The position numbers were made by a program, and so were the translations under genes. Under the pieces are notes generated by a model. The model did no database searches, was not told where the DNA came from, and worked only from the letters and a program-made list of their open reading frames with translations. This document shows positions 8,924 to 16,954 of a stretch of DNA of 64,000 bases, piece after piece. The DNA is from Streptomyces genisteinicus (lineage in GTDB: Bacteria; Actinomycetota; Actinomycetes; Streptomycetales; Streptomycetaceae), in assembly GCF_014489615.1 (NCBI RefSeq), contig NZ_CP060825.1:2397501-2461500 (forward strand), in the 5' to 3' direction. Each line of letters begins with the position of its first letter. Within the stretch, counting starts at the first letter, position 1.

Positions 8924-9832
8924 TCACACGCCCGTGCCGGCCGCGGCCGCGCGCAGGGCGGCGAGGACCCGGGCGGTCCCCGGCGCCGCCTCCGCGCCCC
9001 GCCGCGTCGCCGCGACCACGTGCCGGCGCGGCTGGTCCTCCGCGAGCACGCGCATGACGACGCCGCCGCGCCGTTCGGCGGCCGCCATCCGCGGTACCAG
9101 CGCGACGCCCATGCCGGCCTCCACCATGGCGAGGATCGCACTCCATCCGGTCGCCGAATGCGCCTGCTCGGGCACGAAACCGGCCGTCTCGCAGGCGGTG
9201 AGCGTGATCCGCGACCAGGGTCCGCTGCCGCCGAAGATCCAGGGCTCGCCCGCGAGGTCCGCGAGCCGCAGCCCGTCCGCCGCGGCCAGCGGATGGTCCG
9301 CCCGCAGGGCGACGTCGAGAGGGTCGGCGAGCAGCGGCACCAGGGTGAAGGCGGGGTCGCGTGCCGTGGGCGCCTGGGCGGCCAGCGAGAGCGCGAGGTC
9401 CGCGCGGCCCGCCGCCAGCAGCTCGTACGCCTCGGCCGCCTCCGCCTCGCACACCCGGACGTCCAGCCCCGGACGCGCGGCGCGCAGCCGCAGCACGGCC
9501 GGGACGACCAGGGCGGGCACGGCCGTCGGGAAGGCCGCCACCCGGACCGTGCCGGTCTCGCCGCGCAGATAGCCGGCCAGTTCCGCGTCCGCCCGCTCCA
9601 GCTGCGCGAACACCTCCTCCGCGTGCCGCAGCACCAGGTGCGCGGCGTCCGTGAGCCGGACCCGGCGGCCGTCGGCCTCCAGCAGGGCGACGCCGAGCCT
9701 GCGGGACAGCCCGGACAGCTGCTGGGAGACGGCGGAAGGCGTCATCATCAGCGCCTCGGCGGTGGCGGTCACGGTTCCCCGTTCCGCGAGCGTCCGCAGG
9801 ATCCACAGCTTCCTGATGTCCCACTCCGTCAT
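8924..9832 (-). CDS. LysR-family transcriptional regulator
   Basis: The N-terminal winged helix-turn-helix (residues 1-65, including TVTATAEALMMTPSAVSQQLSGL) and the LysR substrate-binding domain are clear, over about 302 aa. I prefer the ATG at 9832. A TAGCGT hexamer at 9840-9845 ends seven bases before it and no ribosome site is present, which suggests a leaderless mRNA. A GTG at 9841 is the alternative. It lies 75 bases downstream of the exporter gene on the same strand and may control it. It converges on the P450 gene. Confidence 0.88.
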   Translation of the reverse strand: MTEWDIRKLWILRTLAERGTVTATAEALMMTPSAVSQQLSGLSRRLGVALLEADGRRVRLTDAAHLVLRHAEEVFAQLERADAELAGYLRGETGTVRVAAFPTAVPALVVPAVLRLRAARPGLDVRVCEAEAAEAYELLAAGRADLALSLAAQAPTARDPAFTLVPLLADPLDVALRADHPLAAADGLRLADLAGEPWIFGGSGPWSRITLTACETAGFVPEQAHSATGWSAILAMVEAGMGVALVPRMAAAERRGGVVMRVLAEDQPRRHVVAATRRGAEAAPGTARVLAALRAAAAGTGV

Positions 9833-9839
9833 GGGACGC

Positions 9840-9845
9840 ACGCTA
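9840..9845 (-). promoter_or_regulatory. candidate -10 box for a leaderless lysR transcript
   Basis: TAGCGT on the minus strand fits a TAnnnT -10 box and is placed seven bases before the ATG at 9832, the spacing expected for a leaderless start. Confidence 0.35.
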
Positions 9846-9907
9846 TCCGGCCCGCCCGGGCCGCCGGGCGCCCGGTGCGTGGCCCTGGCGGCGGCCCGGG
9901 CCGCCGC

Positions 9908-10846
9908 TCACCCTTCCCGGGCCGCCGCCAGGGCCACGCCGCCGAGGATCAGCGCCATGCAGAGCAGCCCCGCGGTCCCGACGGACTCCCCCAGGAGCAC
10001 GGCGGACAGCGCGGCCACGCAGACCGGCTGGAGGTGGTAGACGGCCCCGGCGCGGGCCGCGCCGATCAGGGCGACGGCCCGGTTCCAGGCGAAGAAGGCG
10101 ACGGCCGACGAGCAGACGCCCACGTACACCAGCGGACCGACCGTGGCGGCGGAGGGCTCGAAGCCGCCCTGGAGCACCAGGCTCACCGCGAAGGCGGGCG
10201 CGAGCAGCAGGGCGCCGGCGACGAAGGTGGTGAACAGGAACACGACCCCGCCGATCTCCGCGGGCCGCCGCCGCAGCAGGGCGCTGTACGCGGCGAAGCT
10301 GAGGGCCGCCCCGAACATCCACAGGTCGCCGGGCCGGGGGTCGAGGGAGAGCGTGCCGTCGCCGACCAGCAGCAGCACGCCCGCGCAGGCCAGCAGCATC
10401 CCCGCGGTGCGGCGGGGGCCGAGCCGGGCGCCGCCGAGGCGGGCGAAGACGGCCATCAGCACGGGCGACGCGGCCATGATCATGCCCATGTTCCCCGCGG
10501 TCGTGGTCAGTCCCGCCTGGTTGACGAGGGTGTTGTAGAGCGTGACCCCGAGCAGCGAGGCGAGCAGCAGATACGGCAGATGCCCGCGGATCACGGCGCG
10601 CTGCCGCCAGGCCGCCCGCAGGGCGAACGGGGCGACGGCCGCGACGGCCACGACCCACCGCCAGAACGCGGCCTGCACCGGCGGCACGGAGTCGTGCAGG
10701 GCGCGCGAGGTGACGAAGCTGCCCGACCAGACCACCGTCGCGAGCGCCGCGAGCAGGAGCCCGGCGCCGGTACCGCGCCCGGCTCCCGGCACTGGCACGG
10801 GCAGGTTCCCGTCGCGGCGGACACGGCCCGGGGCTGTCGCGGTCAT
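9908..10846 (-). CDS. EamA/DMT-superfamily transporter
   Basis: This inner-membrane carrier of about ten hydrophobic spans consists of two EamA repeats, as in RhaT/YdcZ-type metabolite or drug exporters. The sequence AGLTTTAGNMGMIMAASPVLMAVFARL is typical of the first repeat end. The chosen ATG at 10846 has GGAAAG 8 bases upstream and gives 312 aa. A longer frame from 10882 lacks a site. The substrate is unknown. The LysR gene downstream on the same strand is a plausible regulator, and a 12-base-arm palindrome lies 80 bases upstream of the start. Confidence 0.85.
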   Translation of the reverse strand: MTATAPGRVRRDGNLPVPVPGAGRGTGAGLLLAALATVVWSGSFVTSRALHDSVPPVQAAFWRWVVAVAAVAPFALRAAWRQRAVIRGHLPYLLLASLLGVTLYNTLVNQAGLTTTAGNMGMIMAASPVLMAVFARLGGARLGPRRTAGMLLACAGVLLLVGDGTLSLDPRPGDLWMFGAALSFAAYSALLRRRPAEIGGVVFLFTTFVAGALLLAPAFAVSLVLQGGFEPSAATVGPLVYVGVCSSAVAFFAWNRAVALIGAARAGAVYHLQPVCVAALSAVLLGESVGTAGLLCMALILGGVALAAAREG

Positions 10847-10925
10847 CTGGTGCCTTTCCGTGGGTGATGCGGACATCACCACGGTGGCGCGGAACGACCC
10901 CTCAGGTCCATCGAAGAATTCCGCT

Positions 10926-10954
10926 CGTACCGTTCAGCAGAACTGAACGGTACG
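10926..10954. promoter_or_regulatory. 12-bp-arm palindrome upstream of the exporter
   Basis: CGTACCGTTCAG (10926-10937) is repeated inverted as CTGAACGGTACG (10943-10954) with a 5-base spacer. It lies in the 5' region of the EamA gene, where an operator would be, and has no T-run. A regulator site, possibly for the nearby LysR protein, is more likely than a terminator. Confidence 0.5.
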
Positions 10955-11011
10955 GGGCGCGAGGCGGGACGGCACCCACGGACCCGAGCCCGCCGCACGC
11001 CCCCGGACACA

Positions 11012-11051
11012 CGAGGACGCCCCCGGTGCGAGCGCACCGGGGGCGTCCTCG
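11012..11051 (-). terminator. strong hairpin after the 76-aa membrane protein gene
   Basis: Nineteen-base perfect arms (11012-11030 and 11033-11051) lie directly downstream of the minus-strand stop at 11074 and end the malQ-side transcript. Confidence 0.75.
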
Positions 11052-11073
11052 GACAGCGGTCACCCGCCCGTCG

Positions 11074-11304
11074 TCAGCTCTGCTTCCTGGACTTGTCGAG
11101 CACCATCACCAGACCCGTGATCACCGCGAACAGCACGATCGGGGCCACGACGTACAGGCCGAGGGTCTCGGCCACGCTCAGGCCGGTACCCGGGTCGTCG
11201 CCGTCGTCCGGGGTGAGCGCGAGCGCGGGGGACGACATCAGCAGCATCATCAGCGTCGTACCGGCCGCGACGGCGCCGGCGCGCAAAGCGTTCTTCTTGT
11301 CCAC
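11074..11304 (-). CDS. small membrane protein with cleavable-type N-terminus
   Basis: This 76-aa protein starts at a GTG (11304). A signal-like segment (basic start, hydrophobic stretch to residue 28 with an SSPALAL boundary) is followed by an acidic linker (TPDDGDDPGTG) and one membrane span at about 48-69 (GLYVVAPIVLFAVITGLVMV). It ends in a basic tail KSRKQS. If the signal is cleaved at ALA the mature form would be a type I single-span protein with a very short outside tail. No function is recognised. It lies 23 bases downstream of malQ and ends at a strong hairpin. Confidence 0.75.
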   Translation of the reverse strand: MDKKNALRAGAVAAGTTLMMLLMSSPALALTPDDGDDPGTGLSVAETLGLYVVAPIVLFAVITGLVMVLDKSRKQS

Positions 11305-11327
11305 GGTGCCAACGTAGCGAACCGCTC

Positions 11328-13448
11328 TCAGGGCCGCGCGCCCGGGGGTGCCGTACGGGACCCCGGCGCTCCGAAGACCTCGAAGAAACGGTGCAGCCGG
11401 GGCGAGGCGGCGAGTTCCTCCAGGGTCACCGGGCGGCCCTCGGCGTCCGCCACGGGCAGCCGCCAGTTCGGGTACTGGTCCCAGGTGCCGGGCAGGTTCT
11501 GCGGGCGGCGGTCGCCGACGGCGTCCGGCAGCCAGACTCCGGTCATCCGGGCCGGCGTGCGCAGCAGGAAGCGGTAGACGGCCCGGATGCCGCCCTCCTC
11601 GTCGCCCGCGCCCTCCGGAAGCACCCCCGACTCCTCCAGCATCGCCAGCCAGGCCTGCACGTCGGCGGCGTCCTCGGCCCGCTCCTCCTCCAGGGGGCGG
11701 GTCAGCAGCCCGAGCCGGTGGCGCAGTTCCACATGACCGCCCGTCAGCCGCGCCGCCGTGGACGGCAGGTCGTGGGTGGTCGCCGTGGCGACGCAGCCCT
11801 CGCGCCAGCGTCCGGGCGGCAGGGGCAGACCGTCGCCGTCCCAGTCGCGCTCGAACCAGAGCACCGAGGTGCCGAGCACGCCGCGGGCCGCGAGGGCCTC
11901 GCGGACGCCGGGCTCGACCGTGCCGAGGTCCTCGCCCACGACGACGGCGCCGGCCCGGTCCGCCTCCAGGACGAGCACGGCGAGCATCGCCTCGGCGTCG
12001 TAGCGGACGTAGGTCCCCGCGGTGGGCGGGGCGCCCGCCGGCACCCACCAGAGGCGGAACAGGCCCATGACGTGGTCGATGCGCAGTGCCCCCGCGTTGC
12101 GCAGCACCCCGCGCAGCAGCCCGCGGTACGGGGCGAACGCGGAGGCCGCCAGCGCGTCGGGCCGCCACGGGGGCAGCCCCCAGTCCTGGCCGCGGGCGTT
12201 GAACGCGTCCGGCGGCGCGCCGACGGACATCCCGGCGGCGAACACGTCCTGCTGGGCCCAGGCGTCCGCGCCGTCCGGGTGGACGCCGACCGCCAGGTCG
12301 TGCACCACGCCCACGCCCATGCCCGCCTCGCGGGCCGCCCGCGAGGCGGCGGCGAGCTGGGTGTCGGTCAGCCACACCAGCCGGGAGTGGAAGTCGACCC
12401 GGTCCATCAGCTCGCTCCGCGCGTGCGCGGTCTCCGGCGAGGAGGGGTCGCGCAGCGGGACCGGCCAGTCGCGCCAGGAGGTGCCGTGCACCTCGGCGAG
12501 CGCGCACCAGGTCGCGTGGTCCTCCAGCGCGCGGCCCTGCTCGGCGAGGAAGTCGCAGTACGCGGCGTGCCGGCCGGGCCCGAGCGGCACGGTGTGGAGG
12601 ATCTCCAGCGCCTCGCGCTTGAGGGCCCACACGGCGTCCCGGTCGATGAGCGCGCCCTTGCGCAGGACGGCTCCGCGGAGTTCGGCGGCCTCCTCCCGCA
12701 GCTCCTCCAGCCGGGCGCGCTGCGCGGGGTCCGCGCCGCCGTACTCGGGGACGTCCTCGATGCGCAGATGGACGGGGTCCGGGAAGCGCCGCGAGGAGGG
12801 CCGGTACGGGGACGGGTCGGAGGGGGCGCCCGGGACGGCCGCGTGCAACGGGTTCACCTGGACGAAGGACGCGCCGAGGGAGCGCCCCGACCAGGTGGCC
12901 AGCTCGGCCAGGTCGCCGAGGTCGCCCATGCCCCAGGAACGGCCGGAGAGCAGCGAGTACAGCTGGACGAGGAGGCCGTGGGACCGCTCCCCCGGCCCGG
13001 GCGCCCGGCCGGGGGCCACGATCAGCGTGGTCTCCCCCGCCCGCCCGTCGGGCGCTTCGGCCCGCAGCCGGTGGACGCCGGGCGGCAGCGCGGCCCATCC
13101 GGCGGGCATCGGAGCCCCCGGACGGGCGGGGGCGGCGGGGCCGAGCACCGGACCCTGCTCCGTCTCGACCCGCAGAACCGTGCCGGCGGGGAGGGCGGCG
13201 AGCCCGGCGGCCGGAAGCGGACCCGCGGGCTCCTGCCAGACCACGACCGTCGGCGGCAGCAGGCGCTCGGCCTCCGCGCGGTCGGCCCGGTCCAGGGCGG
13301 CCCGCACCGCACCGGGCGTCGTCGCGTCGACGCCGAGCGCGCCGAGGACGGCGACGACCGTGTCGTCGGGCACCACCTGCGTGACACCCGGGGACGGCGA
13401 GAAGGTGGTGGCGACGCCGTGCAGCGCGGCGAGCCGGGGAAGGCCCAT
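11328..13448 (-). CDS. malQ: 4-alpha-glucanotransferase (amylomaltase)
   Basis: This GH77 enzyme of 706 aa transfers alpha-1,4-glucan segments during maltodextrin/glycogen metabolism in the cytoplasm. Conserved segments include ASFVQVNPLHA, PSPYRPSSRRFPDPVHLRI, the GLRIDH-type strand (ALRIDHVMGLFRLWWVP), GEDLGTVEPGVREAL holding the catalytic acid, and ATTHDLPSTAARL. An extra N-terminal domain of ~150 residues is usual for the actinobacterial type. The ATG at 13448 has AGGAG 7 bases upstream. It is 13 bases downstream of the 84-aa repeat protein gene, so the two are very probably co-transcribed. Confidence 0.93.
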   Translation of the reverse strand: MGLPRLAALHGVATTFSPSPGVTQVVPDDTVVAVLGALGVDATTPGAVRAALDRADRAEAERLLPPTVVVWQEPAGPLPAAGLAALPAGTVLRVETEQGPVLGPAAPARPGAPMPAGWAALPPGVHRLRAEAPDGRAGETTLIVAPGRAPGPGERSHGLLVQLYSLLSGRSWGMGDLGDLAELATWSGRSLGASFVQVNPLHAAVPGAPSDPSPYRPSSRRFPDPVHLRIEDVPEYGGADPAQRARLEELREEAAELRGAVLRKGALIDRDAVWALKREALEILHTVPLGPGRHAAYCDFLAEQGRALEDHATWCALAEVHGTSWRDWPVPLRDPSSPETAHARSELMDRVDFHSRLVWLTDTQLAAASRAAREAGMGVGVVHDLAVGVHPDGADAWAQQDVFAAGMSVGAPPDAFNARGQDWGLPPWRPDALAASAFAPYRGLLRGVLRNAGALRIDHVMGLFRLWWVPAGAPPTAGTYVRYDAEAMLAVLVLEADRAGAVVVGEDLGTVEPGVREALAARGVLGTSVLWFERDWDGDGLPLPPGRWREGCVATATTHDLPSTAARLTGGHVELRHRLGLLTRPLEEERAEDAADVQAWLAMLEESGVLPEGAGDEEGGIRAVYRFLLRTPARMTGVWLPDAVGDRRPQNLPGTWDQYPNWRLPVADAEGRPVTLEELAASPRLHRFFEVFGAPGSRTAPPGARP

Positions 13449-13461
13449 GCGGATTCTCCTG

Positions 13462-13716
13462 TCAGAACCCCGCGCCGTCGGAGCCGCCCGCCGTGGCCGG
13501 GGCGGTCGGTTCACTGGTCAGGGGAGCGAGATCGGCGAGCGGGGGCTCGCTGGTGAGGGGAGCGGCGTGTGCCAGCGGGGGCTCGCTCGTCAGCGGGACG
13601 TCGTAGGCCAGCGGCGGCTGGGCGTCGTGCGCGAGCGGGCAGGCGATGGGCGGCTGCGGCTGGAGCGGGACCTGTTTGGACAGGGCGTCGAGCAGCAGCT
13701 GGGCGGATGCGGCCAC
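13462..13716 (-). CDS. 84-aa protein of 12-residue Pro/Leu repeats, unknown
   Basis: I do not recognise this small gene. It starts at a GTG with GGAG 10 bases upstream and sits 13 bases before malQ. The protein has a short N-terminal helix (residues 1-20, AQLLLDALSKQVPLQP). Three near-identical 12-residue units of form PPLAxxxPLTSE (34-45, 46-57, 58-69) follow, preceded by a diverged unit (22-33, PPIACPLAHDAQ) with the only Cys. The tail is Ala/Gly-rich. There is no signal peptide or membrane span. A leader-plus-repeats layout recalls multi-core peptide precursors, but no modifying enzyme lies near; a linker or binding peptide is equally possible. Confidence 0.65.
   Translation of the reverse strand: MAASAQLLLDALSKQVPLQPQPPIACPLAHDAQPPLAYDVPLTSEPPLAHAAPLTSEPPLADLAPLTSEPTAPATAGGSDGAGF
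13510..13653 (-). repeat. 36-bp tandem coding repeats
   Basis: Three 36-bp units (13510-13617) and a fourth diverged unit (13618-13653) encode the 12-residue repeats of the small protein. The DNA copies are similar but not identical, so the protein repeat has been kept. Confidence 0.7.
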
Positions 13717-13988
13717 GGTGAATCACTCCAAGCGGAACGTGAACGGTCGTGAACGGGTCACCCGGGGCCTACCCCGTGAGCCCGGCCCCAGACGTCGACG
13801 TCCGGTCAACGTGGCCCAGGTCACATCGCGTTCCCGGCCGGGGCGGCCTGCCCCGGCGACGGACACGGCTCCGATCATCCACCACCACCGGGCAAAAGGT
13901 GCGCAACGACCACGCGCATTGACACCCCCGCGGTGGGGTGGTGGGCTCGGAGCCCGGCGGAACGGGGAGACCGAGGGGAGTCACGGGC
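13717..13988. other. divergent intergenic region with a 12-bp palindrome
   Basis: This is the shared upstream region of the repeat-protein/malQ pair and the glycosidase gene. It holds two direct copies of CGTGAACGG near 13739-13757 and the perfect palindrome GACGTCGACGTC at 13791-13802. No site matching the DasR consensus was seen by eye. Confidence 0.4.
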
Positions 13989-16910
13989 GTGCGGCTCGCG
14001 GGAAGAAGGCGTACAGCGGCGGCGCTCGCGGTGGCCGTCATCAGCGGCCTGCTGGGCGGCGCCCAGCCGGCGGCGGCAGCACCCGGCGATCCCGCCTCCC
14101 CGGCGGGCACCGCCCGGGACCCCGAGAGCGCCGCGGCCGTCCCGCCCCTCTGGCCCCGCCCCCAGTCGGTGCGCGCGGGCGGAGGCGTCCTGCCGCTGGG
14201 CCACGAGGCGACCGTCGTCGCGGCCCCCGGCACCGACCCCTACGCCGCGGCCCTGCTGAAGGACGTCCTGCGCGACGCCGGGGTGCGGACCGTGCACGAC
14301 GCGCTGCCCGGCCGGGGTCCGGTGTTCCTCCTCGGCGGCCCCGGGGCCGGGCGGGCACTGCACGCGCTGCGCGCCGCGGAGACGGGCGACCTGCCCCGCG
14401 GCGGCTACCGCCTCGCCTCCGGAGAGGTCGCCGGCCGGGCCACCGTCGCGCTCGACGGCACCGGTGACGACGGCCTGTTCCACGGCGTGCAGACGCTGCG
14501 CCAGCTGGTCACCGGCGACGGCGTCCCGCACGTCGTGGTCCGCGACTGGCCCGGCACCGCCGTCCGCGGCACCACGGAGGGCTTCTACGGCACGCCGTGG
14601 ACCCATCGGCAGCGCATGGAGCAACTGGACTTCATGGGCCGCACCAAGCAGAACCGGTACCTCTACGCCCCCGGCGACGACCCGTACCGCCAGGCGATGT
14701 GGCGCGAGGCCTATCCGGCCGTGCAGCGCGCCGAGTTCAGGGAGCTGGCCGAGCACGCCCGGCGCAACCACGTGGTGCTCGCCTGGGCGGTGGCCCCGGC
14801 CCAGTCCATGTGCCTCTCCGACGACGGCGACATCCGGGCGCTGAACCGCAAGATCGACGCCATGTGGGCGCTGGGCGTACGGGCGTTCCAGCTCCAGTTC
14901 CAGGACGTCAGCTACAGCGAGTGGCACTGCGGGAAGGACGCCAGGGCCTTCGGGTCGGGGCCCGCCGCGGCGGCGAAGGCGCACGCACGCGTCGCGGACG
15001 CCGTCGCCCGCCACCTGGCGGACCGTCACCCGGGCGCGGAACAGCTGTCCGTGGTGCCCACCGAGTACTACCAGGACGGCCCCACTGACTACCGGCGCGC
15101 TCTGGCCGCGGAGCTGGACGACGGCATCCGGGTCGGCTGGACCGGCGTCGGCGTGGTGCCGCGCACCATCACCGGCCGCGAACTGGCCGAGACCCGGGAG
15201 GCCTTCGGCCGCCCGCTGGTCACCATGGACAACTACCCCGTCAACGACTGGGCCCAGGACCGGATCTTCCTCGGCCCCTACACCGGCCGCGACCCGGCGG
15301 TCGCCGGCGGCTCGGCGGCCCTGCTGGTCAACGCCATGGAACAGGCGTCGGCCTCCCGCATCCCGCTGTTCACCGCCGCCGACTTCGCCTGGAACCCCAA
15401 GGGCTACCGCCCCCAGGAGTCCTGGCGCGCCGCGCTCGACGACCTGGCCGGCGGCGACGCCCGCGCCCGCGAGGCGCTCGGCGCGCTGGCGGGCAACGAC
15501 GCCTCCTCGATCCTCAGCCCCGACACGGAATCGGCCTACCTGCGGCCGCTGATGGACGAGTTCTGGCGCACCCGCGCCACCACCGACGCACAGGCCCAGG
15601 AACGCGCGGCCGACGCACTGCGGTCCGCCTTCGCCGTGATGCGCGAGGCCCCCGGACGGCTGGACTCCACGGCCGGCGGCGACCTCGCCGACGAGGTACG
15701 CCCCTGGCTGGACCAGCTCTCCCGCTACGGACACGCCGGCGAGAAGGCCGTCGACATGCTGCTCGCCCAGAGCCGCGGTGACGGGCAGGCCGCCTGGGAC
15801 GCCTCGCTCGCGCTGGAACCACTGCGCGAACGGCTCTCGGCGAGCCGGGTCACCGTCGGCAAGGGCGTGCTCGGGGCGTTCCTCGACCGGGCGGAGAAGG
15901 AGTCACGCGCCTGGACCGGCGCCGACCGCGCGGGCGCCGGCAAGGGCGGGGACACCGTCCGCCTCGCCGGGCCCCGCCCGGTGACCGCCGTGACGACCAT
16001 GACCGAACCCGGGCACACCTCCCCCGGCCACCTCGAAGGACATGTGCCCGGCGAGGGCTGGCGGCGGCTCGCCCCGCTCTCCGCGGGCGGCTGGACGCAG
16101 ACCGACGTCAAGGAGCTCACCGTGGACGCGCTGCGGGTCGCGCCGGACGGCCCCCGGCCGCCGGCCGTGCGCGCGCTCGTCCCCTGGTTCGCCGACGAGC
16201 CCGCGGCCGGACTCGCGCTCGACCGCGAACAGGCGGGGGCGGAGATCGGCGGCGCCCCGCTCCGCACGGACGTGCGACTGACCGCCCAGCGCCCCGGCGA
16301 GGTCCGGGGCGAGCTGACCGCGCGGGCCCCGGCCGGCATCGAGGTGCGGGTGCCGCAGCGCACCACCGTCCCCCGCGGCACCCGCGCGACCGTCCCCGTC
16401 GAGGTCACGGTCCCCGAGGACACGCCGTCGGGCGAGTACCGGGTGCCGCTGGCCTTCGCCGGCCAGGAGTCCACACTCACCGTGCGGGCCTTCCCGCGGA
16501 CCGGCGGGCCCGACCTGGTCCGCGCGCCCGGAGCGAAGGCGTCCGCGTCCGGCGAGGAGACGGCCGACTTCCCGGCGTCCGCCGCCGCCGACGGGGACGG
16601 CGCCACCCGCTGGTCCTCGCCCACCGGCCCGGACGCCTGGTGGCAGGTCGAGCTCGCCCGCCCGGCACGCGTGGGGCAGGTCGTGCTGCACTGGCAGGAC
16701 GCGTACGCGACGTCCTACCGCGTACAGGTCTCCTCCGACGGGGTCACCTGGCACACGGCGGCCACCGTCACCGACGGCCGAGGCGGCCGCGAGACCGTCG
16801 GCCTGGACGCGAAGGACACCCGCTTCCTCCGGATCCGGGGGGACGAGCGGGCGACCCGCTTCGGGTACTCCCTCTTCACCGTCGAGGCGTATGCGGTCGC
16901 GGACCGCTGA
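13989..16910 (+). CDS. secreted GH84-type beta-N-acetylglucosaminidase with discoidin-like domain
   Basis: The 973-aa protein has a signal peptide (basic start, hydrophobic core, cleavage near AAAAPG, residue ~32). A GH20/GH84 N-terminal domain follows to about 180. A GH84 barrel starts at RGTTEGFYGTPWTHRQR, and a helical region, an NEW3-like beta domain (~780-840) and a C-terminal F5/8-type (CBM32) domain complete it. Canonical GH84 enzymes carry two adjacent catalytic aspartates; here the pair reads Gln305-Asp306 in FQDVSYSEW, so the first Asp is replaced. Other barrel motifs (VPTEY, WTGVGV, MDNYPVND) are kept. The GTG at 13989 is set by GAGGGGAG 8 bases upstream. It probably removes N-acetylglucosamine or hyaluronan-like units outside the cell. 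Confidence 0.88.
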   Translation: MRLAGRRRTAAALAVAVISGLLGGAQPAAAAPGDPASPAGTARDPESAAAVPPLWPRPQSVRAGGGVLPLGHEATVVAAPGTDPYAAALLKDVLRDAGVRTVHDALPGRGPVFLLGGPGAGRALHALRAAETGDLPRGGYRLASGEVAGRATVALDGTGDDGLFHGVQTLRQLVTGDGVPHVVVRDWPGTAVRGTTEGFYGTPWTHRQRMEQLDFMGRTKQNRYLYAPGDDPYRQAMWREAYPAVQRAEFRELAEHARRNHVVLAWAVAPAQSMCLSDDGDIRALNRKIDAMWALGVRAFQLQFQDVSYSEWHCGKDARAFGSGPAAAAKAHARVADAVARHLADRHPGAEQLSVVPTEYYQDGPTDYRRALAAELDDGIRVGWTGVGVVPRTITGRELAETREAFGRPLVTMDNYPVNDWAQDRIFLGPYTGRDPAVAGGSAALLVNAMEQASASRIPLFTAADFAWNPKGYRPQESWRAALDDLAGGDARAREALGALAGNDASSILSPDTESAYLRPLMDEFWRTRATTDAQAQERAADALRSAFAVMREAPGRLDSTAGGDLADEVRPWLDQLSRYGHAGEKAVDMLLAQSRGDGQAAWDASLALEPLRERLSASRVTVGKGVLGAFLDRAEKESRAWTGADRAGAGKGGDTVRLAGPRPVTAVTTMTEPGHTSPGHLEGHVPGEGWRRLAPLSAGGWTQTDVKELTVDALRVAPDGPRPPAVRALVPWFADEPAAGLALDREQAGAEIGGAPLRTDVRLTAQRPGEVRGELTARAPAGIEVRVPQRTTVPRGTRATVPVEVTVPEDTPSGEYRVPLAFAGQESTLTVRAFPRTGGPDLVRAPGAKASASGEETADFPASAAADGDGATRWSSPTGPDAWWQVELARPARVGQVVLHWQDAYATSYRVQVSSDGVTWHTAATVTDGRGGRETVGLDAKDTRFLRIRGDERATRFGYSLFTVEAYAVADR

Positions 16911-16954
16911 GGGGGGGGTGCGCGGGGGGTGTCCTTGCCGGACGGGGTGGTGCG

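Noticed and set aside
13462..13716. Lanthipeptide or other RiPP cluster with the methyltransferase at 38.5 kb
   Set aside because: The two loci are 25 kb apart, and no cyclase, dehydratase or peptide exporter lies beside either.
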